A DNA stretch of 22,752 nt from Sphacelaria rigidula (Eukaryota > Phaeophyceae > Sphacelariales). The translations under genes and the position numbers were made by a program. A model generated the notes under the pieces. The model was not told the origin of the DNA, ran no database searches, and saw nothing but the letters and a program-made list of their open reading frames with translations. Of the stretch, positions 1 through 9,221 are shown one piece after another (positions within the stretch are counted from its first letter, which is position 1; each line of letters begins with the position of its first letter). The DNA lies in NCBI GenBank assembly GCA_964200075.2, contig CAXNAA020000314.1, positions 1-22,752 on the forward strand. The letters are read 5' to 3'.

Positions 1-63
1 ATCGGACATCGTTAAGGGCTCGTACAAACATAACGATACAGACTTATGGGACAGAGGAAGTAT

Positions 64-905
64 GATATCAGCAGAGTGGAAATTTGAAACTAGATGCCTA
101 CAGTAGACACACTTCATGCTGAAGCTAAGTCGATTTCTGAGCTACTTGTTTTTCGACACGTCATCAGACTCGAACTGAGTTGTTTGTACAGCTGACGAGA
201 TTTTTTGCGAAGCCGCTTGAGCCGTTGAAATGAAACGCCAATAGCTCCAGGATTATGCGCGTTGCCTTAACGACGTAGGGCGCTAGAGTCTACGAGACCA
301 GTAGTCTCTCACAACATCATGAAGCTGGTCCGCGTGCGGGGCGGGGGTAAACACCAAAACCGTGACACACTTCGCCCTTCCTCATCCCATGTCAACCCAG
401 TTTTTCTCGAAAGTGTCGACAATACTTTGCCCTCTACCTATGGGATACATGGCATGCGTTCTGACAATTGAATGTTCTCCCTCTCTGCCGTTGTTGCTCC
501 TGACAATCCTGACAAAATAGGGTCAATTGTGCAGCGTCCAGACCCAAAACCCGCGATATTCGTCATAGCCTACGGAGGTACAGATGTGCTCGAACGTGCA
601 TAACGCAAAATAAGTGTGCCGGGCGGAACACTGACCTTGGATGAAAGCGTAGATCGCGCCTCGTGCCGTCTCGTCGCAGGCGGGGTGACCCGGTTCTCCA
701 CGGGCAGCGACCTTCGCCGCCCGTGCCGCCGCCAACTGACGACCTTGCCGAGCAACGCCCGTGGAGTGTCCTTCCCTGCTGCTAACTACTGTTCCCACTA
801 GGTCAAGCTGCGCGCGAAGCCTCCCAGACCCTCGCGTGGCTTCCATCGGCGCAGCCTCGGCGAGAGCTCCTGTGACAGTGCCGAACGTGTCAGACGTGGA
901 CACTT
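64..905. repeat. Diverged duplicate block, copy 1
   Basis: This block aligns by eye with 6372-7058 in the same orientation. The clearest anchors are the shared stretch around GATGCCTACAGTAGACACAC (copy 1 near 92, copy 2 near 6404), the shared ACTTGTTTTTCGACACGTCA, and the shared AACATCATGAAGCTGGTCCG. Positions 64-522 match the tail of copy 2, and 523-903 match its reading frame. Copy 1 has about 130 bp (roughly 665-800) that copy 2 lacks. The degree of divergence suggests an old transposable-element family rather than a recent duplication. The outer boundary near 64 is where similarity to copy 2 fades. No target-site duplication was found. Confidence 0.75.
523..903 (-). pseudogene. Remnant reading frame of duplicated block, copy 1 (126 codons)
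   Basis: I do not recognise the product. Support comes from the second copy at 6817-7398. Both frames end at an equivalent stop codon, after LHN here and LHT there, and their C-termini align: SARHTYFALCTFEHICTSV here against STRHFCFSLCTFRRIHKSV there. The N-terminal part also aligns (SDTFGTVTGALAEAA against SNTVGVLVKTASKEA). Many differences are conservative (Y/F, D/E, V/I-like), as expected if the ancestor was translated. About 45 residues in the middle of this copy have no counterpart in the other. No signal peptide, membrane segment or catalytic motif is visible. It may be the C-terminal end of a decayed transposon protein, or a frame kept open by chance in a repeat. Confidence 0.35.
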
Positions 906-985
906 AGAGAGGTTTTTGGTACGCTTGGATGCTTTTTTACATAGCGAAAGAGGGAGAGGAGATAGGGAACCCAAGTAGAAAGCAG
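905..985. repeat. Short dispersed repeat, copy 1 (second at 1866-1945)
   Basis: The stretch containing CGCTTGGATG and GCGAAAGAGG recurs at 1866-1945 in the same orientation. On the minus strand both translate to a similar peptide (LFRYVKKHPSVPK here, LFRRVRKHPSEPK there), so the shared ancestor may have been coding. It lies directly upstream, on the minus strand, of the remnant frame at 523-903. Confidence 0.6.
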
Positions 986-1025
986 CTCTTTGCACCCCGT
1001 GTCGTAAATCGGCACCCCTGACAAT

Positions 1026-1348
1026 CTGCGCTTTATTGAGCAAGATCGGAACAAATGCTCAGTGCTACGCCACGCCTTCCCGTGCCAGACAATGTCTTGG
1101 CATGGCTTCCGCGATACACAGGCCACGCACCAAGGACCGTCCGTGCTCTGGTGGCCGCAGCCAAGAGTCCCCGGGGTGACGTAGTAGCAAGACCTGATTC
1201 ACCGCGGGACGTTGGCTCCTTGAGCTACGAAGTTTCTGCAAGCGTTGCTTCATGGACTCTCAGGGGCGCCGATTCACGAGGCGGGGTGCAGGGGGCAGAG
1301 GCTGGTAGCCTCTGGGCATTTGTTCCGATCTTTCTCAACAAAGCGCAG
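1026..1348. repeat. Segment bounded by 37-bp inverted repeats, probably flipped
   Basis: Positions 1026-1062 and 1312-1348 are inverted copies of each other, 37 bp with 3 mismatches by my reading. They enclose about 250 bp. Within the enclosed part, roughly 1195-1300 matches 7090-7225 in the opposite orientation: plus-strand YEVSASVASW here, minus-strand YKVSASVASW there, each followed by an RGGV motif. The rest of the block matches copy 2 in the same orientation. The simplest reading is that the enclosed segment was inverted relative to copy 2. The inverted repeats themselves were not found in copy 2. Confidence 0.65.
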
Positions 1349-1350
1349 TA

Positions 1351-1865
1351 GCACAGCCGGTAACGAGGTGGCACTGACGACCGGCGGTCACGGGTGCGAT
1401 TGTCCTTCGTACCCTTGAGCTGGTATTCTGGAAGTGCGTCGGAGACCAACTCACACCGGACTGTGCATCGTCCCCTCCTCTTAACTATACCTACGCTACA
1501 GTGGCGCAGTGTACACGAAAACGAGTGGATGGAGCTTAAATTGCGACCAGTGTGGCCACGAAGAATGCACGAAGAATCACGACGTTCGGTCGACTAACCC
1601 GAAACACCGTGTTCACGGTCGCAAGGTTTGGGATACAGCGATCGTAGGCTCGCCTCCAAAGCGCTACCGTATTATGTGCCAACCTAGCTCGGTGCATTTG
1701 CGAAACACCGCGAGCGCAGCGTTATTTATTCATCAGCAATGATATCGAGTGCATGGGGCTGAAAAATGAGGTTCCGATGAGACAATGCAATTGAAACATA
1801 TTTTGAGGTCAGCAGCAGTGTGGTGGTGAAGGCAGTCGCACTTGGCAATATATCGCTTCAAATAG
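1351..1865. other. Unassigned sequence
   Basis: I see no gene, RNA or repeat that I can support. Only short open frames without a matching copy elsewhere in the window occur here. Confidence 0.5.
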
Positions 1866-1945
1866 GCTTTCGGTTCGCTTGGATGTTTTCTGACGCGGCG
1901 AAAGAGGTATAGAAGACAGGGAGAGTCAAGCAGGAGACATTCATA
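1866..1945. repeat. Short dispersed repeat, copy 2
   Basis: This is the direct-orientation partner of 905-985. The minus-strand peptide LFRRVRKHPSEPKA resembles LFRYVKKHPSVPKT of the first copy. It sits just left of the foldback element at 1981-2460, so the two may belong to one decayed mobile element. Confidence 0.55.
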
Positions 1946-1980
1946 TCCGTTTTGAACGGCACTGTGCACCGGTGGCCGTA

Positions 1981-2460
1981 CGAAGCAGCGAGGCCTTCAC
2001 GTTTCAAGTACACCGTATATCATCAAAAGGTGGTCCAGGTCCTATGCATGGCAGGCGGGCCGAGTTACTGCGCTCAATCTCAAAGTTTTATGCTTGATCA
2101 AGCCGCGCTTTGCAGTCACATATCTGCCCATTGCGAAAGAATCTGGTCTTCGCTACCACATTGATGAGCATATCCAAACGAACTTCCGCTGAGGCGTCGC
2201 CCGGTTATTTACCCGAGGGAGGGGTAGCGCCTCAACGGAAGTGCGCTTGGATATGCTCGTTGACGAGGTGGCGAAGGCTGGCTTCTTTCACGGTCGGCGG
2301 ATGTGTGATTGCACAGCGGGGCCTGATCAAGTACAGTGCTTCGAGAGTGAGCACAGTGACTTCACCGCGTGTCATGCGTATTTGTCTCCATCCAAAATGG
2401 ATATACTTTTCACATTCTTCGGGCGTGGCAGAGGGAACAATGCCATGATCATCTGCTTCG
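1981..2460. repeat. Foldback element, about 480 bp, imperfect palindrome
   Basis: The two halves are inverted copies. The central arms 2166-2196 and 2228-2258 differ at only a few positions. The symmetry then continues outward at lower identity, roughly three quarters, through CTTGATCA-containing stretches to 2015-2021 and 2400-2406. A CGAAGCAG/CTGCTTCG pair at 1981 and 2453 fits the same fold with an offset of about 20 bp. The spacer is about 31 bp (2197-2227). There is no coding capacity, so this fits a miniature foldback element or a hairpin RNA locus. Confidence 0.8.
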
Positions 2461-4800
2461 TCTGAAGCACCTATCTGCTAGCTTTGCTGTGCTGTAAGAT
2501 ACATGAAACCATCCGTACACCGACTGAAATGGATATTCACAAGGAGGTCAGGTCGCGACCCCAGCACAGAAACGGTAGCCATCGCCCACTCCAAGATATG
2601 TTATTGCGTGCAGGATAGGGGCAAGACTGTGAGTGCTGTGGTATATGCCTCACGTGGCGAAGATCGTCGAAAAGAAGAAGATGGTGCCGTAAAAAACCAC
2701 ATGAAATGGGCTCACTCGGCCCCCTTTGTACAATGATTTATTGCCAAGTGGAGCATCAGCCAGAAGGCTAAGTCCAGCAACGGCGTAGTGTTCGTGTGAT
2801 TCCCAGCGTCAAGTAGACATGCTTCATGGCCTCTTGTCTTGGTAGCGGTCATGACGCAATACAAGGTCATTTTTCCAGCATAATCTCCTCACCGGCAAGG
2901 GTGAAGACGATAAGCATGAGTAGCCTGACGGTGCCGAAGGATAATTCAGCGATGATTACGGCTCATGGAATATTAGGCGTAATCCGACGCTCCTGTGGAA
3001 ACTTGTGTGAGTTGTCCCCGCCCTGCCCAACACATGTTGGGGTGGGACGTTTGTCATCATTTTTTCCTCTTTCCCCCCTCTCCGTTGATCCGTGAGTAGA
3101 TTGTGCTGGGAACATGGCCTGGCATAGCGATAGTACGCATGTAATGGCAAGTTACAAGCTGGTCCCGGTAGGAAGCATGATAGTTCTTGAAAACTTTGGC
3201 AATGATGACCACAGAGAGGGCTATGGAGCATGTCCACTCGACGCTGGGAGAGACACGCGCACGACGCCTTTCCGGGCGCTCGTCGGAGGCTCTGAGGGAC
3301 GCGGATGTTGAGTTCATCTCCCTCGGCACTACTTTTCTTTACCGGTAGCCTATTGCACGCTACGACAGGGTCTGGAGTTCTCAGTGATACCTGAGCATCG
3401 CGAGAAGCAGAACGCTATTACTCAAGCAGGCAGCGGCGACAAACGGCTAGGTATCGGCGATTTCAAGTGCCCGCCTGGTTTCCTGGACGTGCTGCAAAAC
3501 AACTAAAAGGAGACCCCATGACCTCCCCAGTACTGATGCAGAGAAGATGATGGCACACGAGAATTATGCACACAACTGATATTCTACGGCAACATTAACG
3601 GTATTTGTAGGATGCGTACCACTATCTCGACCCATGATCAGAACCACTTCTCCTGATCAACAGTAGAGTTGTGAATCGATACGAAGCACCAGCTAACTGC
3701 TGGGTACATATTCCAACCGTTTCTGGTCAGCAAGCCGCCCCGTGACTTTACCAGCAGTGTTGCCCAGTCATTCACACGGCGCAATCCAGCCAAAGCACTG
3801 CCCCTCGTGGGATCATGAGTGGCTCCTTCCGTGAGGGAAGAGGAACGTGCAATTCGGCTTCATACCCCTTCGCAATCGTCTTGATTTCATGTCGTCGAAC
3901 GAGGGCTCTTTCAACTCGCGATCGATGCCGAATAGGCAAGAATAAACAGAGCACTTGTTCGATCTTTGCGATTCCCCTGCCTGACGAAAACGAGTTGGTT
4001 CCCGAAACCGTGCACACGATTGTTGTGCACTCCTCTGCACTTGAGCCAAGTGGTGGCGAGTGTGAGCGCTTTATGCAAGGAATCGGGTAGCCTATCCGAG
4101 TCCTTCAAGAGTGTCCATACTGGGAGCTAGCAGTGACTTGGTCGATACCAACGTGAGGGAGACGGCGATGCGGTACAATAAAGACAACTGGTCAGTAATT
4201 TCAAGTCTAGTAAACGTCATGGTATTTGCTAGCATAGATATTTAGACGGTCAACGCATTCGCATTATCAAACACATGCAGCACTGAACCTCATTGGTTAA
4301 CCGACGATATTGGTCGAAGCCACGTCTTTAATCAAGCCATTGAGCGTCCGCAGATGGACACCTAAACCTGGCAGTCATTTCCCAAGCCAACATGATGCCG
4401 ATTCGATAAATGGACACGGCTGCGTGCTCCAAAGGTTGCCGCTGTATGAGCGTAGTAGTCCCTACGATTGGTGGAGCATTGGCACTTTATCAAAAGCATC
4501 CATCCACTTACGAAAAACTCACAGGAAAAACGCTGACAAGTTGTGGGAATCATTAGTGAGCTGGAAGCGCTAGCGAAGACACCCAGTCACGTCAGTAGGC
4601 TCAAACTGATCATCTCGACCAGCGACCAGTTCCCAACTCTACTCGAAAGGCACCAGGCATGAAATCTTATGTAGCAACACGTCGACGAGGCTGCGGTTTT
4701 GTACCCATACGACGTCGATACAGTACTCTAATCACACATGACCGCAGTAGTGCTGCCAGCTACTGCATTGTGTTGCGCTGATGCGGGCAAAAACGCGCTC
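2461..4800. other. Long stretch without recognised features
   Basis: I found no gene, RNA or clear repeat here. Short open frames occur on both strands, all under 100 codons from an ATG. A 64-codon open stretch without an ATG (3312-3506, plus) reads plausibly as protein in its second half (GLEFSVIPEHREKQ) but nothing supports it as an exon. A short symmetrical motif with GTGCAC at both ends lies near 4010-4030, and a 7-bp stem hairpin (GCAGTAG and CTACTGC) near 4745-4767. Confidence 0.5.
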
Positions 4801-5037
4801 AGCTCGATGTGCATCACAAAAATAGGGGGGGCAAATAAGATATGCAGGTAGCAACACCTGCTTGGGGGGCAACGCGTAATGGCCGCCATATTCAGGGGCT
4901 CACTTTTACTTTGGAATCGTCGTGTGGCCTATGGTGGAACCACTATCATTCCCGAAAGACCCCCCAGATTTCATCTCATTTTGCCGAAGGCTCCTAGCAC
5001 CATAGGTGGGTTTATTCTAAACCTGTGACCAAAGGCT

Positions 5038-5172
5038 TTCCGGAAACTAGACCCATTCTTGGTGGTCGGGTAGAGGTATGCCAGGACTTCTGGAAAGGTC
5101 CAAACATCAAATTGTTCCGGAATGTGAGCACATTCTCAGTTTGGGGAACCACCTGACCATAGTTTTCGAGAA
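5038..5172. promoter_or_regulatory. Cluster of four TTCnnGAA (heat-shock-element-like) sites
   Basis: TTCCGGAA occurs at 5038-5045 and 5115-5122, TTCTGGAA at 5088-5095, and TTCGAGAA at 5165-5172. A 6-base fixed pattern is expected about once per 4 kb, so four in 135 bp is an excess. Inverted GAA units of this form are the binding unit of heat shock factor in eukaryotes. The sites are separated by 36-50 bp rather than forming a contiguous array, so binding is uncertain. A TATA-like site lies about 140 bp downstream. Confidence 0.4.
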
Positions 5173-5309
5173 AAGTTCATTTTCCCGCTGCATCGGGGTC
5201 ACCAGAAAATTAGCTTTCACCAACTAAGATGGAAACAAGCCGTCTACAGTAGTTCTCATCTGAAATAGGTAGAGCTCGTAAATTGTTTTTCTCACCATTA
5301 ACCAGTTAT

Positions 5310-5316
5310 TATAAAT
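5310..5316 (+). promoter_or_regulatory. TATA-box-like TATAAAT
   Basis: TATAAAT lies between the TTCnnGAA cluster at 5038-5172 and the GC-rich island at 5338. The only reading frame just downstream is short, so this is a weak call based on motif and position alone. Confidence 0.2.
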
Positions 5317-5337
5317 GGCACATAATGGTTTGGTCAT

Positions 5338-5453
5338 CGAACGGCGGAGCCGTAAGCAGCGAGCGAGGAAGCCGCGAGCCAACCAGCCCCCCCCCCGCAG
5401 AGGGGGCAGCCCCGGAGACGCCACCGGACGGCTCCCCTGGAGGCGCCGTGTCG
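5338..5453. other. GC-rich island of about 116 bp with C10 tract
   Basis: The base composition changes abruptly from AT-rich flanks to very GC-rich sequence with many CG dinucleotides and a run of ten C (5387-5396). It begins with ACGGCG (5341-5346) and ends with CGCCGT (5444-5449), giving short inverted ends. Inside are complementary blocks such as AGGGGGCAGCCCC. Its style resembles the short GC-rich palindromic repeats known from some algal organelle genomes. It could therefore be an insertion of organelle-derived or other foreign DNA, but that is inference only. Confidence 0.5.
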
Positions 5454-5459
5454 AAAGCA

Positions 5460-6370
5460 CGTTTTACCCGATTTTGGCTTCACTAGAGCTGAACAAATAC
5501 GTGAAATTTGGGCCCATTTTCAAGGGCAAAAGCTGGTAACGGCAAATAATGGCTGCAAACACTATCTGAAATGTTTGTTCAACCCTTTCATTGTTACCAT
5601 TATGATGATAATGGCCAGTCATAACTGTTTCATTTCCGAGCTTTACCAAATAGACTTTTGCGCCATGTGTGGCCGCAAATGGATGAGCCTGATGTTTACC
5701 TATGCTTGCTGTCGATTAAATACCCCTGAACAAACGTCGCTGTTACTCTGACATTGGGGCATCTGGTGGTAGTCACGTTAACCGGTAGCCGGTCGACACA
5801 ACGGTGGGCTTGCATTGGACTCTACCGTACGGTACTGCTGTGCTGTGGCTGTGACCAGCATGGGATACGAGCTGCACCTCAGGTTAATGCTACGACAGGA
5901 ATGCACAAATATTTTCTGAGGTGAGAATTGTTAGGATCCCGTTATATCATCCAAAACACGACCTATGAAATATGTGAGAGTACGTCAAGATTACTATTAT
6001 ATTCCAATGTGGCTGGGGATATCCCGAAAGAATTTGTTGACGAGGATGCCTGACGTATACTCTTGTGCATCTAAAATCGTTTGGAGCCCCTGAACCAGAC
6101 ATTATTTTGCACCCCTAACGTAGCCTTGCTCCCCACTGCACGCTATACTTTGAGCCCGCGCTTGATTTTGATGATATGCTACAATCTTTACAGTACCAGT
6201 CTGCAAAACGGGGGTTTCGGCCGTTCGTGAGCTCCAGACGCTGAAGGGCTTGATTTGCGACATGCATGAAACCCCAACAAAATATTTGCAATGAACTGGT
6301 TACCATGACTTGTGAGTCGCTGACATAGATATATATTTCTTCTTTCAGCAGGCTACGTAAAAACATCTAG
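5460..6370. other. Unassigned AT-richer sequence
   Basis: No gene or long repeat was recognised. A TACCGTACGGTA palindrome lies near 5824. The minus strand at 6115-6366 has an 83-codon open frame with no recognisable motif and no second copy. Confidence 0.45.
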
Positions 6371-6371
6371 G

Positions 6372-7230
6372 TCTAATGTCAGCACAGTGGCACCAAGAAA
6401 GTAGATGCCTACAGTAGACACACTTCTTCCTAAATCAAGTCGATTTCTGAGCCACTTGTTTTTCGACACGTCATCAGACGCAAATTGAGGTATTTATTGA
6501 GCTGACGAGACTCATGTGAACCCGCCTGATCTGTTGCAATGAAACGCCAACGGTCCCAGAAGTATGCGCGTTGCCTTAGTGGCGTAGGAAGCTAGAGCCT
6601 ACGAGACCAGCGGTCTCTAACAACATCATGAAGCTGGTCCGCGCGGGGGTAGACACCAAAGCAGCGACAAACCTTGCCCTCCCTCATCCCATGTCAATCT
6701 AGTTTGTCTCGAATGTGTCGACAACACGTTTCCCTCTACCTACGAAAATACATTGCATGCGCTCTCACAGTTGGGTATTTTCGCTCGCTGTCGTAGGTGC
6801 TCTAGACGAAGTAGGGTCAAGTGTGCAGCCTCCAAATCGAACACCCGCTATGTTCGTCAAAGTCTACGGATTTATGAATGCGTCTGAACGTGCACAACGA
6901 AAAACAAAAATGCCGGGTGGAACACAGACCTTCAATCACGATGCCTCGGGCCGCTACCATCCTCGCTGCGTTAATCTGCGCGCAAACCTCCCCGCGCCCT
7001 TGCTTAGCCTCCTTCGACGCAGTCTTGACGAGAACTCCGACCGTGTTAGACCTTGGTACTGCTCCCTTGGCAGCGCCCCCGACAGATGGGACGTGGTCCT
7101 TGCTAGCATGCCCGCTCGACACACAGGCAGTCTCCCGCACCCCGCCTCGTGGATAGGTGGACCTCATAACCCATGAGGCAACACTGGCAGAAACTTTATA
7201 GCCCAAGGTGCCGACGATGTTGACGCTGTT
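6372..7230. repeat. Diverged duplicate block, copy 2
   Basis: This block is the partner of 64-905 in direct orientation (6372-7058). It continues at 7090-7225 with sequence that matches copy 1 in inverted orientation (about 1195-1300). Copy 2 lacks the roughly 130-bp insertion of copy 1 and keeps an uninterrupted minus-strand frame across the junction, so it is probably closer to the ancestral arrangement. Confidence 0.75.
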
Positions 7231-7398
7231 GCCGACGCCGTTGGGCGCAGCTTTACCCAGGCCCTGCGCATCGAATTCGGGGGGAATCAAAATCGAGAAA
7301 AACAGCGGTCGTTTGTTTGAAAACAGCGGTCGTTTGTTTGCATCGCAATTCCTCTTGAGCGTAAAGCGACCCATCGAGGCATGGCTTGCTGTCGACAC
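6817..7398 (-). pseudogene. Remnant reading frame of duplicated block, copy 2 (193 codons)
   Basis: I do not recognise this protein. Two stretches are supported by the first copy. The middle YKVSASVASW followed by RGGVRE matches YEVSASVASW and RGGVQG encoded at about 1229-1290. The C-terminus STRHFCFSLCTFRRIHKSV matches the end of the frame at 523-903, with the stop codon conserved. The N-terminal part includes a duplicated KRPLF pair, produced by the 21-bp tandem duplication at 7299-7340, so the first 40 or so residues may not belong to the ancestral protein. No transposase, reverse transcriptase or membrane signature is visible. Neighbours are repeats only. It may be a decayed mobile-element frame; a functional gene is unlikely but cannot be excluded. 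Confidence 0.35.
7299..7340 (+). repeat. Perfect 21-bp tandem duplication
   Basis: Two identical head-to-tail units occupy 7299-7319 and 7320-7340; each contains ACAGCGGTCGTTTG. The perfect identity shows a recent slippage or duplication event. Confidence 0.9.
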
Positions 7399-7732
7399 TC
7401 GTGTCTATACATGGCAGTCATTTCGTGGCTGGCTCACGTCATGGTCGATTTTTCCATTCATGTTTTCCACTTGTTCGCCACGCTCAATGGATGGCTAGCC
7501 CGAGCTGGGGGCTCCTTGTGAGTTCACGTGGAACGTTGGCCACGGATGACTGCGAGCCCCCGTGATTCAAGATGGGCAATTCGCCATCAGCGTGGGGAAA
7601 TGACGAAAATGAGAATGGGCATTGGGATCGTGGATGACACTCCGGAGAGTCTGGTGATTTTCTCCGGCCGTGACCGTGGGAGCGTGGTGGGAGCTCCAGC
7701 CATGCACGAGGATGGGAAACGAGTCGATGTGA

Positions 7733-7990
7733 GTGGTGGCTACGATGACTCTACGGTGCTGTCGTGCATCACAGATACGCGTGACCGCTGAAGTCGACCC
7801 CACCGTCTTGTACTCCGGTGGGTCGTTATCAAGTAGCGCTCTACAGGTCGTGTCTTACATGTATCTCGTTTGCATGAGCTCTATCTCGACTGAAAGCCTC
7901 AGGCAGCGCGGCCGTCCAGAAAATATCTTGGGGTATTTCGCGAATGGTGAGAATTCGCAGGTGGGATTTCTCGTCACGTCACCCTTGTAG
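7733..7990 (+). pseudogene. Degraded reading frame related to the one at 9679-9993 (85 codons)
   Basis: I cannot name the product. The stretch LSSSALQVVSYMYLVCM aligns with LSSNALYLGSYLYLVYM encoded on the opposite strand at 9679-9993. The upstream VTAEVD aligns with VSADVD, and the downstream GFLVTSPL with GLLVTLFL. The DNA is also alignable, so this is one element present in two orientations. The 3' part of the same sequence, matching 7903-7990, occurs a third time, inverted, at 8536-8618. The hydrophobic SYMYLVCM run could be part of a membrane segment, but no full helix is clear. The start codon is not conserved between copies. It is most likely a mobile-element relic, running straight into the palindrome at 7903-8618. 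Confidence 0.35.
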
Positions 7991-8618
7991 ACCATGAAAT
8001 GGAATTGTCACGAACAGCATCCCGTGGTTTGCAGCTTGATTCTGGTGTTGTTTCTATCCAATCAGGTCACGGGGAGACAGGCGGTCGCCCTAGCTTGTGC
8101 GCAAAATCTCCATGCTAACGCTCTGCAGTGGTGCCTTGCGGCCTGTGTGACCGCGGTGCCGATGATAGTGGCCTAATCTCCCTCCGCTGGCGTTCCCGAT
8201 CCCGTAGTCCGCAATGTTCGTGACGACGGATACGACGTATTGGATGTGTACGTACGTTCGGTGTGTTACGGTCGAGATTTAGCTTCACAAACACACCGAA
8301 CGTACGTACACATCCAACACGTAGTACTCACTGTCACAAAAAATGCTATGACAGGATCGGGAACGCCTGCAGGGGCGATGAGGCCAGTGTTGTCGGCGCC
8401 GCGGTCGCGTATGCCGTGAGGCACCGCTGCAGAGCACCAGCACGACGAGTTTGCCCACCAACTCAAGCGACTCGTTGTCTGCCCGTGGCCTGATCGGATA
8501 CACCATAGTTCTTCGATCAAGCTACTAACCTTGGAGCGCTGTTCGTGAGAAGATTCCAGCTACGAATCCTCATCATTGGAAAAAAACACGCAGGGCTTCT
8601 TCCCAACGGCCGCGCTGC
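7903..8618. repeat. Large palindrome (arms 7903-8267 and 8290-8618) with perfect core
   Basis: The left arm, starting at GCAGCGCGGCCG, is the inverse of the right arm, which ends CGGCCGCGCTGC. Innermost are 28-bp perfect inverted copies (8240-8267 and 8290-8317) around a 22-bp spacer. Outside the core, identity drops to around 70-80%, with indels that make the left arm about 35 bp longer. A match is visible along nearly the whole length, for example GACCGCGGTGCCGA at 8151 against its inverse near 8395. The spacer and inner edge hold a 27-bp module (8268-8294) found again at the outer edges of the palindrome at 9222-9644. Confidence 0.85.
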
Positions 8619-9221
8619 AATATTAAACCAAAGCAGTTACTTTTCCCCCACATGATCCCGTGGTTCACGTAGGGTTCATATGTGGCGTCTGGCGCCCAAG
8701 ATCTTCAAGGCGTCTCGGACGTGGTGGGCACGCCAGAACCAAAACATTGGCCACATTTGCCTCGATGCTGTTCGAGATTCGAGCAAGTTGGTCGCGACTT
8801 TCATGTCGGGCTGCTGGGGTTTCCATTTACCATACACCGGTCGGGTCGATACGATTTCCCACGAAACTAATGTCTACAGTTTATCACCTTTCTTGATGGC
8901 GTAAACGGGATATTCGGGTGTGAAAATTCGGTCAGGTGCCGGCCACACGTCGAATTTGACAAATTATGTATGCACGTGGTCATTTTGAAGTCAATCGAGC
9001 GCCAATTCGAAGTTCCAGCTCGGATTCGGCGCTTCAATGGAATTCCAAGTGGGAATATACGGGTATGAACCATTCTAAAGTCATACAAAGGTGCAACGCT
9101 CTGGCCTGCCCAACTGTGCAAGCGTGCAAGATTCCCCGTCTTGTTCTCAACTCCAAATCCAATGCCTTCCCCTGTCGGGGTCAATTGACAAGCACGTTCT
9201 TTAATATTGGGGCCCAACGAA
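8619..9221. other. Unassigned sequence between two related palindromes
   Basis: Open frames exist on both strands (78 codons plus, 8660-8896; 128 codons minus, 8867-9253) but none has a matching copy or recognisable motif. The minus-strand frame runs into the left arm of the next palindrome, which argues against it being a real gene. Confidence 0.45.

Noticed and set aside
2800-2850. AGTAGACATGCTTCATG as a third copy of the 64-905 block, which has AGTAGACACACTTCATG
   Set aside because: The similarity does not continue beyond this short stretch in either direction.
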